64,000 bases of DNA, from the NCBI GenBank assembly GCA_036159995.1, contig JAYYEI010000072.1, positions 1-64,000 of the forward strand, in the 5' to 3' direction. Below, in pieces: positions 41,534-50,076 of the stretch. The notes under the pieces were generated by a model that worked only from the letters and a program-made list of their open reading frames with translations, did not search any database and was not told the origin of the DNA. The DNA is from UBA8752 sp036159995 (GTDB lineage Bacteria > Bacteroidota > Bacteroidia > Flavobacteriales_D > Sanyastnellaceae). Position numbers and translations under genes: made by a program. The first letter of the stretch is position 1. Each line of letters starts with the position of its first letter.

Positions 41534-42583
41534 TCAACGCAGGCCTTGAAGGCAATCGCGCACGATGCCCGGCCCTGTGTAGACCATTCCGCTGTAGACC
41601 TGCACGAGGTCGGCCCCTGCGTCGGCCTTCTCCCGGGCGGAGGGGCCATCCTCAATGCCACCCACACCGATGATCGCGAAATCGCCCCGCTCCCGCAGGT
41701 AGCGGACCACTTCCGTGCTGCGGGCCCGCACCGGAGCCCCGCTCAGGCCGCCGGCGCCGATGGCCTCGACCGTGGTGCCGGGCGTCCGCAATCCCTCGCG
41801 GGAAATCGTCGTGTTGGTCGCGATCACCCCGTCAATGCCGGTGTCGGCGACCAAGGCCACGATGTCATCGAGCTGGGCGTCGCTGAGGTCCGGGGCGATT
41901 TTCAGGAACACGGGGCGCTGGACGGCCTGGGCCCGGTTGTGCTCCTGCAACCGTTGCAGCAGTGCGGTGAGCGGCGCGCGGTCCTGCAGCTCGCGGAGGC
42001 CCGGCGTGTTGGGCGAGCTCACATTCACCGCGAAGTAGTCCACGTGCGGATGAAGCGCCACGAAACAGGCGTGGTAATCGTCCGCAGCCTGCTCGTTGGG
42101 CGTGACCTTGTTGCGGCCAATGTTGCCCCCGACGATGAGACCCTTCGGCCGGCGCTTCAGCCGCTCCACCAGGGCGTCGAGCCCCCCGTTGTTGAAGCCC
42201 ATGCGGTTGATCAGCCCCCGGTCCTCCTTGAGGCGAAAGAGGCGGGGCTTCGGGTTTCCGGCCTGCGGCTTGGGGGTGACCGTGCCCACTTCCACGAAGG
42301 CGAAACCCATCGCCTGAAGCGCGTGGAGCCAACGGCCGTCCTTGTCGAATCCCGCGGCCAGCCCCACACGGTGCGGAAACGCCAAACCGGCCACCGTTAC
42401 GGCATCCGATGCGGCCTCTCCGGGATCCATGGACCGGCGAAGGGCACGGCCCACCAGAGGAAGACCGAGTCCGAAGCCGAACAGCCCCATGGTCCGATAG
42501 TGCGCGCGCTCCGGGTCCATGGCGAAGGCCAGTGGCCGGATGACACTGCGATAAAGGCGGGTTACGATGGGAGCTTGACTCAT
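41534..42583 (-). CDS. pyrD: Quinone-dependent dihydroorotate dehydrogenase (class 2)
   Basis: FMN enzyme on the inner face of the membrane that oxidises dihydroorotate to orotate and reduces quinone, fourth step of pyrimidine synthesis. The 349-residue length and the N-terminal amphipathic segment (LYRSVIRPLAFAMDPERAH) mark class 2. Other blocks: GLAAGFDKDGRWL, GTVTPKPQAGNPKPRLFR, NRMGFNNGG, NVSSPNTPGLR with the catalytic Ser, and IIGVGGIEDG. ATG 42583 fits family starts; an upstream frame extension is not conserved-looking. CATCTTTG lies six bases upstream. Confidence 0.95.
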   Translation of the reverse strand: MSQAPIVTRLYRSVIRPLAFAMDPERAHYRTMGLFGFGLGLPLVGRALRRSMDPGEAASDAVTVAGLAFPHRVGLAAGFDKDGRWLHALQAMGFAFVEVGTVTPKPQAGNPKPRLFRLKEDRGLINRMGFNNGGLDALVERLKRRPKGLIVGGNIGRNKVTPNEQAADDYHACFVALHPHVDYFAVNVSSPNTPGLRELQDRAPLTALLQRLQEHNRAQAVQRPVFLKIAPDLSDAQLDDIVALVADTGIDGVIATNTTISREGLRTPGTTVEAIGAGGLSGAPVRARSTEVVRYLRERGDFAIIGVGGIEDGPSAREKADAGADLVQVYSGMVYTGPGIVRDCLQGLR

Positions 42584-42656
42584 GGCGCGCAAAGATGTTG
42601 ATAAACGTGTGGACACGGCACCACCACCCGACCAATCCAACCCCTGAACTCACGAA

Positions 42657-42664
42657 TAATTTTG
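42657..42664 (+). promoter_or_regulatory. Putative -7 promoter element of the 42680 gene
   Basis: TAATTTTG matches TAnnTTTG perfectly and ends 15 bases before the ATG, predicting a leader of about 11 bases. The following GCGCG resembles the GC-rich start of the tRNA leaders. Confidence 0.55.
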
Positions 42665-42679
42665 GCGCGAACCTGATTC

Positions 42680-43246
42680 ATGCTGTTTAACTGGGGGAAA
42701 AAGAAACTCAAGTGCGACGAAGTCGCGCGGATGTTCGTGCACGCCACCCTCGACAGCGTGGAGGACACCTGGCCCGATGTGGCCGGGATCATCCGGGAAT
42801 CCCCCCATTTCCAGACGGCACCGGATGTGGAGGAGGGCGATGCCGCTCCCTTCCTGCTGGTGGTTCTCGCCGGCAACCTGGACTTCATCCCGAAGTACTT
42901 CGAAGGCGGTTCCGAGCATCGGCTCATCGAGGCCATCCTGGCTGAACTCTCCAAGGAACTCGGCCTGCCGAGCGACCAGCTCGCCACCCGCATCGGCAAG
43001 GTCCGCGACGAAATGGTCAAGTTCAACCGGCCCTCCAAGAAGACGTTGAGTGCCATGGCCCGCGGCGTGTACCTCGCGTACGACCTCAACGCATGCCAGG
43101 AAGAGTACTTCCGCTCCTTGAACGTGCCCAATCCGCGGTTCCTCATGCAGATGGAGGAGCTGCTTCAGCATTTCATCTGGGACTGGAAATCCTTTCAGGA
43201 GCAGTACAAGATGCAATTGGAGACCGTCGGCGGTCTCTCCCTCTGA
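42680..43246 (+). CDS. Conserved protein of unknown function
   Basis: I do not recognise this 188-residue cytosolic protein, though its coding character is clear (own promoter, normal codon use, no overlap). It starts MLFNWGKKKLKCDEVARMF, has a central acidic helix-rich part and a C-terminal segment with aromatic residues (LLQHFIWDWKSFQEQYKMQ). No membrane helix, signal peptide or catalytic motif is visible. It lies between pyrD (divergent) and smpB (convergent), which gives no functional hint. Confidence 0.7.
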   Translation: MLFNWGKKKLKCDEVARMFVHATLDSVEDTWPDVAGIIRESPHFQTAPDVEEGDAAPFLLVVLAGNLDFIPKYFEGGSEHRLIEAILAELSKELGLPSDQLATRIGKVRDEMVKFNRPSKKTLSAMARGVYLAYDLNACQEEYFRSLNVPNPRFLMQMEELLQHFIWDWKSFQEQYKMQLETVGGLSL

Positions 43247-43252
43247 TTCCCT

Positions 43253-43690
43253 TCAGCGTCCCCGCTCGATGTCCCTCGCCTGATCGCGGTCCTTGATGGT
43301 ATTGCGCTTGTCGACCAGCTTTTTGCCCTTGGCCACGGACACGTCCATCTTGGCGTAGCCGCTCTCAGAAATGAAGAGCCGGGTGGGCACCACGGTCACG
43401 CCCACGTCGCGGAGCTTCCGCTGCAGCTTGGTCAACTCGGTCCGCTTCAGAAGGAGCTTCCGGATGCGGCGGGGTTCGTGGGTCACGTAGCCCGAGTGGT
43501 CGTAGGGCTCAATGTGCATGTTGAACACGAAGAATTCGTCGCCCTGGAACCGGCAATAGGCCTCGACGATGCTCGCCTTGCCCGCCCGGATGCTCTTGAT
43601 CTCGGTGCCCTGCAACTGGATGCCGGCCGTGTACGAGTCGGTCAGGAAATAGCTGAACGCCGCTTTCTTGTTCTTGATCTCGACCGCCAT
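43253..43690 (-). CDS. smpB: SsrA-binding protein
   Basis: Binds tmRNA and delivers it to stalled ribosomes in trans-translation. The 145-residue protein has the family blocks NKKAAFSYFLTDSYTAGIQL, GTEIKSIRAGKASI, HIEPYDHSGY, RRIRKLLLKRTEL and VVPTRLFISESGYAKMDVSVAKGKKLVDKR, cut here into short pieces, with the basic C-terminal tail that enters the ribosome. ATG 43690 is the family start; an open extension upstream overlaps the divergent gene. The tmRNA gene itself is not in this window. Confidence 0.96.
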   Translation of the reverse strand: MAVEIKNKKAAFSYFLTDSYTAGIQLQGTEIKSIRAGKASIVEAYCRFQGDEFFVFNMHIEPYDHSGYVTHEPRRIRKLLLKRTELTKLQRKLRDVGVTVVPTRLFISESGYAKMDVSVAKGKKLVDKRNTIKDRDQARDIERGR

Positions 43691-43760
43691 CGGACCCGAA
43701 AAATACGACCGGCCCCGCGGGGTGTTCAACCCTTTGCTTCTCCAGTGCGTCCTTTGCGCA

Positions 43761-45443
43761 GTGATTCGCTTCATCGCCCCCCTGTTCCTGCTGTTCACGC
43801 TGGAGGGCTCCGCCCAGACCGTCGGCCTGTTGTCCAACACGCCCGACGCCTTCGACGGCTATACCCTGGTCGCCCCGACCGGCGCCACCCGCACCCACCT
43901 CATCGACAACTGCGGCCGGGTCATCCGCCACTGGGACAGCGAATTCCGGGCGGGTGAATCCGCCTACCTGCTCGAGGACGGCTCCCTGCTTCGGACCGCG
44001 CGCCAGGCCAGCACGGTCTTCACGGGCGGCGGCATGGGCGGCCGCATCGAGCGGTTCAACTGGGAGGGCGACCTCATCTGGAGCTACACCCTGGCCAACG
44101 ACACGGCCCACCACCACCACGACATGGCCTGGATGCCCAATGGTCACCTGCTCATCATGGCGTGGGAACACCGCTCCCCAGAGGAGGCCGAGGCGGCCGG
44201 ACGCTTGAACGGTGGCCCGCTCTGGCCCCCCATGATCATCGAGGTCGTGCCGGAGGGCGACGAAGGGGGCGAGGTCGTCTGGGAATGGCACGCGTGGGAC
44301 CATCTCATCCAAAACGCCAACCCCGAACTGCCGGACTACGGCAACCCGTCCGACCACCCCGGCCGGTTCGACGTGAATTACGGCAACGTCAGCGGTGGCG
44401 GCGGCCCGGGTGGGCCGGGGTCGGGAACCGGCGGCGATTGGTTCCACTGCAATGCGTTGGCGTACCATCCCGGATTGGACCAGATCATCCTGAATTCCCG
44501 GAATTGGGACGAATTCTACATCCTCGACCACGCCACCACCTCCTCGGAGGCGGCTGGTGAAGCCGGCGACGTGCTCTACCGCTGGGGCAATCCCGAAGCG
44601 TACGGTCGCGGCCTCTCCAGCGACCAGACCCTCTATACCCAGCATGACCCGCATTGGCTGACCGGCGAAGGACCGACCACCCTCGGCGGCGCTCCTGAGG
44701 CCACCATCCTGCTCTACAACAACGGCAACGCCCGCCCCGGAGGAGCGGCGAGCACGGTGGACGAATTGACCCTGCCCCTGCAGGCCGACGGGACCTATTT
44801 TCTCGGGGAGGATGAGCCCTATGGGCCCGCGGCCCTCGATTGGTCCTATCCGCAGCTCCCCTTCTCAGACTTTTTCAGCCCCAACATCAGTGGAGCCCAG
44901 CGCCAGCCCAACGGCAACACGCTCATTTGCGAGGGCAACTCCGGCCACCTCTTCGAAGTCACCCCCGAAGGCGATCTGGTGTGGGAGTACATCACCGCCT
45001 ACAACCAATTCGGCGCCCTCAACCAGGGCAACGACCCCTTCGGCAATGCCACCTTCCGCGCCTACCGCTACGCCCCGGACTACGCCGCCTTCGACGGCCG
45101 CGACATGACCCCGGGTGACCCGGTAGAGAACGCCCCCCTGCCCTTCGACTGTGACCTGTTCCCGGCCCCAGTGGACACCACGACACAGGCCGTGATGGAG
45201 CGCAGCGTCCGCCTCCGCATCGGCCCGAATCCGGTCCGCTCCGCCCTCCGTCTCGAGGCCGACATCGCGGTTCTCTGGACCCTCCGGGACCTGTCGGGAA
45301 GGCGGCTCCTGCACTCGGGAATGCCAGACCACCACCACTCGATTTCCATGTCAGAACTGGCCGGCGGACTCCTCCTCCTCGAGGTGACTGATGCGGCCGG
45401 ACGCCCCCTCATGCCCCCCAAGCGCATCCTTATCGAGAACTGA
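43761..45443 (+). CDS. Arylsulfotransferase-like secreted protein with T9SS tail (copy 1)
   Basis: A 560-residue exported protein of the arylsulfotransferase (ASST)-like beta-propeller group. A GTG start at 43761 gives the signal peptide VIRFIAPLFLLFTLEGSAQ. The propeller (about 20-475) has family blocks such as WEWHAWDHLIQ, GDWFHCNALAYHP, NSRNWDEFYILDH, HDPHWL and NTLICEGNSGHLFEVTP; His residues in these strands are candidates for the sulfate-carrying site. The last 80 residues are a T9SS type A sorting domain (RIGPNPVRSALRLE to KRILIEN). GTCCTTTG ends four bases before the GTG. A paralogue follows after 29 bases. Real sulfotransfer activity is unproven; some relatives are only structural propellers. 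Confidence 0.85.
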   Translation: MIRFIAPLFLLFTLEGSAQTVGLLSNTPDAFDGYTLVAPTGATRTHLIDNCGRVIRHWDSEFRAGESAYLLEDGSLLRTARQASTVFTGGGMGGRIERFNWEGDLIWSYTLANDTAHHHHDMAWMPNGHLLIMAWEHRSPEEAEAAGRLNGGPLWPPMIIEVVPEGDEGGEVVWEWHAWDHLIQNANPELPDYGNPSDHPGRFDVNYGNVSGGGGPGGPGSGTGGDWFHCNALAYHPGLDQIILNSRNWDEFYILDHATTSSEAAGEAGDVLYRWGNPEAYGRGLSSDQTLYTQHDPHWLTGEGPTTLGGAPEATILLYNNGNARPGGAASTVDELTLPLQADGTYFLGEDEPYGPAALDWSYPQLPFSDFFSPNISGAQRQPNGNTLICEGNSGHLFEVTPEGDLVWEYITAYNQFGALNQGNDPFGNATFRAYRYAPDYAAFDGRDMTPGDPVENAPLPFDCDLFPAPVDTTTQAVMERSVRLRIGPNPVRSALRLEADIAVLWTLRDLSGRRLLHSGMPDHHHSISMSELAGGLLLLEVTDAAGRPLMPPKRILIEN

Positions 45444-45472
45444 CGAAATTGCATCAGAACACAATTGCCATC

Positions 45473-47863
45473 ATGACCTTTCGCCTTCCGGCCATCCTGG
45501 CCACCCTGCTGGTCTCCAGCCCCCTCTTCGCCCAGAACACCGTCGGCACCATCGCGTATGACCCCGCCCTCTACACGGAGGGATACACGATGATCTATCC
45601 GCACAACCAGAACCGCGCCATGCTCCTGAATGCTTGCGGCGAGGTGGTGCACGACTGGACGGTGGCCGAGGACCGGCGCCCGGGCAACACAGCCTACCTG
45701 CAGCCCAACGGGGACATCATCATGACCTCCCGGCCGGCCTCCGTCAGCAACGACCCCATCTGGGCCGGAGGCGGCGGCGCCACCATTGAGCGGCGCACCT
45801 GGGACAACGAAGTCCTCTGGAGCTACACGGCCAACAACGACAGCCTCCGCCTGCACCACGACTTCACTGTGACCCCGCAGGGCAACGTCATCGCCATCTG
45901 CTGGGAAGTCCTCGACAGCCTCGAATGCATCGAAAATGGCCGCGACCCGCAACTGCTCGAGACCGGAGAGCTCTGGAGCGACAAGCTCATCGAACTGCAG
46001 CCCGACGGCATGGGCGGTGTCGACATCGTTTGGGAATGGCGCGCCTGGGACCACCTCGTGCAGGACTTCGACAGCACCAAGGCCAACTATGGCGTGGTGG
46101 CGGACAATCAGAGCCTCATCGACCTCAACTACGGCTCCCCGAGCAATCAACCGGCTGACTGGCTGCACATGAACGCGGTCGATTACTGGCAGTACTCCGA
46201 CGTGAATCAGATCGTGATGAGCGTCCCCACCTTCAACGAGATCTGGGTCATTTGGCACGGCGGCTTCTTCGATGGGGAAATCATCTACCGCTGGGGCAAT
46301 CCGGAGGCCTATGACCGCGGGGACAGCTCCCATCAGCGGCTGTTCTACCAGCACGACATCCACTGGGGCAATGGGCTCGGCGTGAACCCCGGCAACCCCG
46401 ACTTCACCAAGTTCATGGTCTTCAACAACCGCGTCCCGAATGTGGACACGACGGGCACGCACAGCGAGGTGGCCATCTTCTCGCCCATCTTCGACGAATA
46501 CCCCGAGCCCGGCGGTACGGTCTACGAATTCGACTTCGACAATGGCCGCTGGGGTCCTGAGGACTTCGAATGGACCTACACCCAGCCCGGCCTAGCCAGC
46601 TCGGGCCTGAGCTCCTTCCAGCGTCTTGGCAACGGGGGCAACCTGATCTGCAGTGGCCGGACGGGGGAGCTCTTCGAGATCACCGAGGACGGCGATTTGG
46701 CCTGGCAGTACCGGACCCCGCTGCTCGGCGGTGCTCCGGTCGAGCAAGGCGCCGAACTCCAGCTCAACAACAATCTGACCTTCCGCGCCGACCGCTATCC
46801 GGCCAGCTTCCCGGCCTTCGACGGCCAGGACCTGTCGTCCGGCGAGGTCATCGAGGTCAACCCCACCCCGCTCGAGGTCTGCGCCTCGCCAGCCTGCACA
46901 GACCCCATCGCCTGCAACTACGGGGAGGAAGGCCCCTGCGACTACGTGGACGCGGAGGCCCCCGAAGGCACAGTCGGCGTCATGATGTTGGGACTCGTCG
47001 ACCCCGTGGCCTGCGACGGCTATGAAGTCTACGACGACGGCTTCGTCACGCTCGTCCCCGGAACGGACACCAGCGGGTACAGCTGGTCCTTCACCCCGGA
47101 AGTCGTGGAGCTGATGCTCGCCTCGGGCTTTGAGGTTCTGTATGAGGACCTCATTTCCCAGACGGTGGCCGTGTGCGGCACCGAACTGACCGCCGCGAGC
47201 GGCTTCTTCGGCGACACCGTCACCGTCAACTACGACGGCACGGGCTGGTATTGGCCCCTCTACGATGGCTACTCGGCCCCCGCCGTGAATTTCGACTCCG
47301 GCTGCGGAGACCCGGCCGCCTGCAACTTCGATCCCTGCACTCTGCCCGTCGACAGCCTCTGCTCGGCCATGGTCGGCGTGACGTCCACAGACGATGAGAC
47401 GGGCTTCCTCGAATGCGAGGTGACCGGCGGCATTGCGCCCTACCAGTTCGAACTCCTCACCGGGGACCTCGAGCCCACCGGCATCGCCGGAGGCACCGGC
47501 AACCTGTCCATCGCGTGGGGCGGCCTGCCCGACGGCGCGTACTGCGTCGAAGTGACCGATGCGGCCGGCTGCGTGGAGGTGTTCTGTGACACGCTGGGTG
47601 TGACCTCTGTGAGGGATGCGGAAATGGAGCGGTTCACCCTCCAGCCGAATCCCGCGAGGGAAACGGTCCGTCTCGTCCTCCCGGCCGTCTGGGAAGTGAG
47701 CAGCGTGGTCGTGCGGGATGCGGCCGGACGGGAGGTTTTGGCCCCAGCCGGACCGTCGAGCGCTTCGACGCTGGACATCGGCGGCCTGACTCCTGGCACC
47801 TACCTCGTGGAGGTCCGGCATGCGGCCGGCGTGGCCATCAAGCGGTTGGTGGTGCGCCGCTGA
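45473..47863 (+). CDS. Arylsulfotransferase-like secreted protein with T9SS tail (copy 2, longer)
   Basis: A 796-residue paralogue of the preceding protein. After the signal peptide (ending LFAQ) the propeller (about 20-475) repeats the same blocks: WEWRAWDHLVQ, ADWLHMNAVDYW, WGNPEAYDRG, QHDIHWGNG and GNLICSGRTGELFEIT. It then adds Cys-rich inserts (ACTDPIACNYGEEGPC and DPAACNFDPC), a SprB-like repeat (about 645-715, GGIAPYQFELLTG), and a T9SS type A tail (LQPNPARETVRLVLP to KRLVVRR). ATG 45473 is preferred over an in-frame TTG at 45449. The pair is probably a tandem duplication with later divergence of the C-terminal half. Confidence 0.85.
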   Translation: MTFRLPAILATLLVSSPLFAQNTVGTIAYDPALYTEGYTMIYPHNQNRAMLLNACGEVVHDWTVAEDRRPGNTAYLQPNGDIIMTSRPASVSNDPIWAGGGGATIERRTWDNEVLWSYTANNDSLRLHHDFTVTPQGNVIAICWEVLDSLECIENGRDPQLLETGELWSDKLIELQPDGMGGVDIVWEWRAWDHLVQDFDSTKANYGVVADNQSLIDLNYGSPSNQPADWLHMNAVDYWQYSDVNQIVMSVPTFNEIWVIWHGGFFDGEIIYRWGNPEAYDRGDSSHQRLFYQHDIHWGNGLGVNPGNPDFTKFMVFNNRVPNVDTTGTHSEVAIFSPIFDEYPEPGGTVYEFDFDNGRWGPEDFEWTYTQPGLASSGLSSFQRLGNGGNLICSGRTGELFEITEDGDLAWQYRTPLLGGAPVEQGAELQLNNNLTFRADRYPASFPAFDGQDLSSGEVIEVNPTPLEVCASPACTDPIACNYGEEGPCDYVDAEAPEGTVGVMMLGLVDPVACDGYEVYDDGFVTLVPGTDTSGYSWSFTPEVVELMLASGFEVLYEDLISQTVAVCGTELTAASGFFGDTVTVNYDGTGWYWPLYDGYSAPAVNFDSGCGDPAACNFDPCTLPVDSLCSAMVGVTSTDDETGFLECEVTGGIAPYQFELLTGDLEPTGIAGGTGNLSIAWGGLPDGAYCVEVTDAAGCVEVFCDTLGVTSVRDAEMERFTLQPNPARETVRLVLPAVWEVSSVVVRDAAGREVLAPAGPSSASTLDIGGLTPGTYLVEVRHAAGVAIKRLVVRR

Positions 47864-47883
47864 GGCACGACCTTTCCGGTGCG

Positions 47884-48666
47884 ATGAGCGACGACAGCAT
47901 CCTGACTTCCCGGGACGGTGGGGTCTTGACCTTGACCCTGAACCGGCCAGCGGCCTTCAACAGCTTCACCCGCCCGATGGCGGCGGCCCTGCAGGCCAGC
48001 CTCGATGAGGCGGCCGGGGACGACAGGATCCGCTGTGTCGTGCTGACCGGCGAGGGCAAGGCCTTCTGCGCAGGCCAGGACCTCAAGGAGGTGACGGCCG
48101 ACGATGCGCCCCCGCTCGAGGACATCGTCCACGGCACTTACAACACGACGGTGCGGAAGATGCGGGCGCTGGCCAAGCCGGTCATCGCCGCGGTCAACGG
48201 CGTCGCGGCCGGAGCCGGAGCCAACATCGCGCTCGCGGCCGACCTCTGCGTGGCCACCGAAAGCGCCCGGTTCATCCAGGCCTTCTCCAAGATTGGCCTC
48301 ATCCCCGACAGCGGGGGCACGTGGATGCTGCCCAAGTTGATTGGCCTGCAACGCGCCACGGCCCTCGCCTACCTCGGCACCCCGGTGGGTGCTGAGGAAG
48401 CTGTTGCCATGGGCATGATCCACCGCGCCTTTCCCGATGCTGAATTCGAAAAGGAAGTCATGGCGTTGGCCCATCATCTGGCGGCCATGCCGACCCGGGG
48501 CCTCGCCCTGACCAAGGCGGCCTTCAATGCTGGATTCGAGCAGGGCTTGGACGCCCAGCTGGACACCGAGATGAAACTTCAGGCAGAAGCCTCTCGTACA
48601 GACGATTACGCCGAAGGTGTCGCCGCGTTCCTCGAAAAGCGCACCCCCACCTTCCAAGGACATTGA
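47884..48666 (+). CDS. Enoyl-CoA hydratase/isomerase family protein (PaaG-like)
   Basis: A 260-residue crotonase-fold enzyme acting on acyl-CoA thioesters. Oxyanion-hole motifs are present: AFCAGQDLKEV and AAVNGVAAGAGANIALAADL, followed by FSKIGLIPDSGGTWMLPKLIG, typical of PaaG (epoxyphenylacetyl-CoA isomerase) with the catalytic Asp in LIPDSGG. The Glu usual in enoyl-CoA hydratases at this site is replaced by Asp/Ser, also PaaG-like. No other paa or beta-oxidation genes adjoin it. It starts 20 bases after the second ASST-like gene, with DUF551 three bases downstream. Confidence 0.9.
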   Translation: MSDDSILTSRDGGVLTLTLNRPAAFNSFTRPMAAALQASLDEAAGDDRIRCVVLTGEGKAFCAGQDLKEVTADDAPPLEDIVHGTYNTTVRKMRALAKPVIAAVNGVAAGAGANIALAADLCVATESARFIQAFSKIGLIPDSGGTWMLPKLIGLQRATALAYLGTPVGAEEAVAMGMIHRAFPDAEFEKEVMALAHHLAAMPTRGLALTKAAFNAGFEQGLDAQLDTEMKLQAEASRTDDYAEGVAAFLEKRTPTFQGH

Positions 48667-48669
48667 CCC

Positions 48670-48960
48670 ATGGCACAGGACTCTTGGATCTCCTGCAGTG
48701 ATCGCCTGCCCGAAGACGGGCAGCGCGTACTCGGCGTTGTGCCCGGCAACGAGGTCTTGCTCCCGGGCAAGGCCAGCTTTGAATTGCGTGAGGTGCTCGT
48801 CCTGCGCTTCATGGAGAATTTCTTCGCGGCCCAGCCCGACAAGGCCGACACCCACGGCCGCCATTTCTGGAGCGGGGAAGGCGCCTCCAACCAATACTTC
48901 GAGGCCGTTTCCCATTGGATGCCGATGCCCGGGGCTCCCGAGCAGCCGAAGGCCTCCTGA
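48670..48960 (+). CDS. DUF551-like small protein
   Basis: A 96-residue protein that resembles DUF551, with the two short end blocks typical of that family: WISCSDRLPEDGQRVLGVV near the N-terminus and FEAVSHWMPMPGAPEQP at the C-terminus. DUF551 proteins are frequent on phages and plasmids and have no known function, but nothing else mobile lies nearby. It begins three bases after the PaaG-like stop on the same strand, and converges with the DUF4359 gene with three bases between stops. Confidence 0.72.
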   Translation: MAQDSWISCSDRLPEDGQRVLGVVPGNEVLLPGKASFELREVLVLRFMENFFAAQPDKADTHGRHFWSGEGASNQYFEAVSHWMPMPGAPEQPKAS

Positions 48961-48963
48961 AGT

Positions 48964-49281
48964 TCAGGCGTCCTTCAGCGGAAAGAACTGTCCCGCCATG
49001 CCGACGAACACGTGGGTCGTCCCCGCGATGTCAATGGTGTAGACCGACGCCACCGTGAGGTCCTGGCGTTCGGCGAGTTGACTCCCGGCCGCTCCCGCAA
49101 TCTGGCCAATGCCCTTCCGGAAGGCCTTCCCGATTTCGGATTCCCCCGGATGTTCATTGGCCAGCTCCTCCTGGACGTAGTCGGCCAGGAAGACACTGAA
49201 GGCCTCCTGGTCCGGATTGGTGTAGTACAAGGCCCCGGCCGCGATCAGCAGGAGGACAATGAGGTTGCGGATGAACTTCAT
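48964..49281 (-). CDS. DUF4359-like single-helix protein
   Basis: A 105-residue protein with one N-terminal membrane helix (NLIVLLLIAAGALYYTNP) followed by a soluble part of about 80 residues beginning with FSVFLADYVQEELA. This matches the DUF4359 pattern, function unknown. Topology suggests a periplasm-facing or exported anchor protein. It overlaps the upstream rsmE stop by four bases (ATGA), so the two are translationally coupled. Confidence 0.75.
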   Translation of the reverse strand: MKFIRNLIVLLLIAAGALYYTNPDQEAFSVFLADYVQEELANEHPGESEIGKAFRKGIGQIAGAAGSQLAERQDLTVASVYTIDIAGTTHVFVGMAGQFFPLKDA

Positions 49282-50009
49282 GGTGCGTTGAGGATGTGAA
49301 AGGCCTGGACGGCATACAAGGCGGCGGTTTCGGTCCGGAGCCGATGCTCGCCGAAGGTGACGGGCGTGAATCCAGCCTGCGCGAAGGCCTCGATTTCGTG
49401 GGGATCAAAGTCCCCTTCCGGCCCGATGGCCAGCAGGACATCCCGGCCCGTGGGCATCGCCTGCTTCACGGATTGTCGGGTCCATTCGGGATGCTCCGGT
49501 ACGGGGCAATGGGCGAGTCCGAGCCAGAGGGTGTCGTCTTGCGAAGCGGCGAGGTCGGCCAAGGCCTGTTCGAGATTGACCGCGGGCAGCAATTCGGGGA
49601 GCCATGCCCGGCGGCTTTGCTTCATCGCCTCGGCGAGGGTCCGTTGCCAGCGCTCACGCTTCTCGACCCGGCGCTCGCTCCGCGCGGTCCAGATCGGCTG
49701 GATGCAGGACACCCCACATTCGCAGGCCTTCTCCAGAAACCACTCGAACCGGTCCGTGTGCTTGGTGGGCGCGACCCAGAGGGTGAGCCGAGGGCTTGGT
49801 TCCGGAAAGCAGGCCGGCACCCCGACCTGCAGGAGGGCCTCGCGCTTTCCGACGGAGACCACCTCCGCGGGAAAGACGGCGCCTCGCCCATCGGCGAGCT
49901 CGACGGCATCGCCGGGCCGGGCCCGCAGCACCTGCGCCAGATGGCGGGCCTCCTCCGTCCCCAAGGCGTGGGGTCCGGGGGCGACATCGGGGGTGTAGAA
50001 CCGGCGCAT
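49278..50009 (-). CDS. rsmE: 16S rRNA (uracil1498-N3)-methyltransferase
   Basis: SPOUT-fold methyltransferase that makes m3U1498 in helix 44 of 16S rRNA. The 243-residue protein has an N-terminal PUA-like domain (RRFYTPDV, EARHLAQVLRARPGD) and the SPOUT knot with KHTDRFEWFLEKACECGV, the ERxxKREERW-type block, AIGPEGDFDPHEI and LRTETAAL. ATG 50009 is chosen; TTTCTTTG ends four bases upstream, shared with the T-run after the pckA terminator hairpin. DUF4359 follows with a four-base overlap. Confidence 0.94.
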   Translation of the reverse strand: MRRFYTPDVAPGPHALGTEEARHLAQVLRARPGDAVELADGRGAVFPAEVVSVGKREALLQVGVPACFPEPSPRLTLWVAPTKHTDRFEWFLEKACECGVSCIQPIWTARSERRVEKRERWQRTLAEAMKQSRRAWLPELLPAVNLEQALADLAASQDDTLWLGLAHCPVPEHPEWTRQSVKQAMPTGRDVLLAIGPEGDFDPHEIEAFAQAGFTPVTFGEHRLRTETAALYAVQAFHILNAP

Positions 50010-50021
50010 GGCGCAAAGAAA

Positions 50022-50056
50022 AAGCGGCGGAACGCCCTCAGGACCCTCCGCCGCTT
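50022..50056 (-). terminator. Hairpin terminator of pckA
   Basis: Arms 50022-50031 and 50047-50056 form a perfect 10-base-pair GC-rich stem with a 15-base loop, 20 bases after the pckA stop. In that direction the stem is followed by TTTCTTTG, which serves both as terminator T-run and as the -7-like element of rsmE. Confidence 0.65.
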
Positions 50057-50076
50057 CCTCCATTCACAACCTGCGG

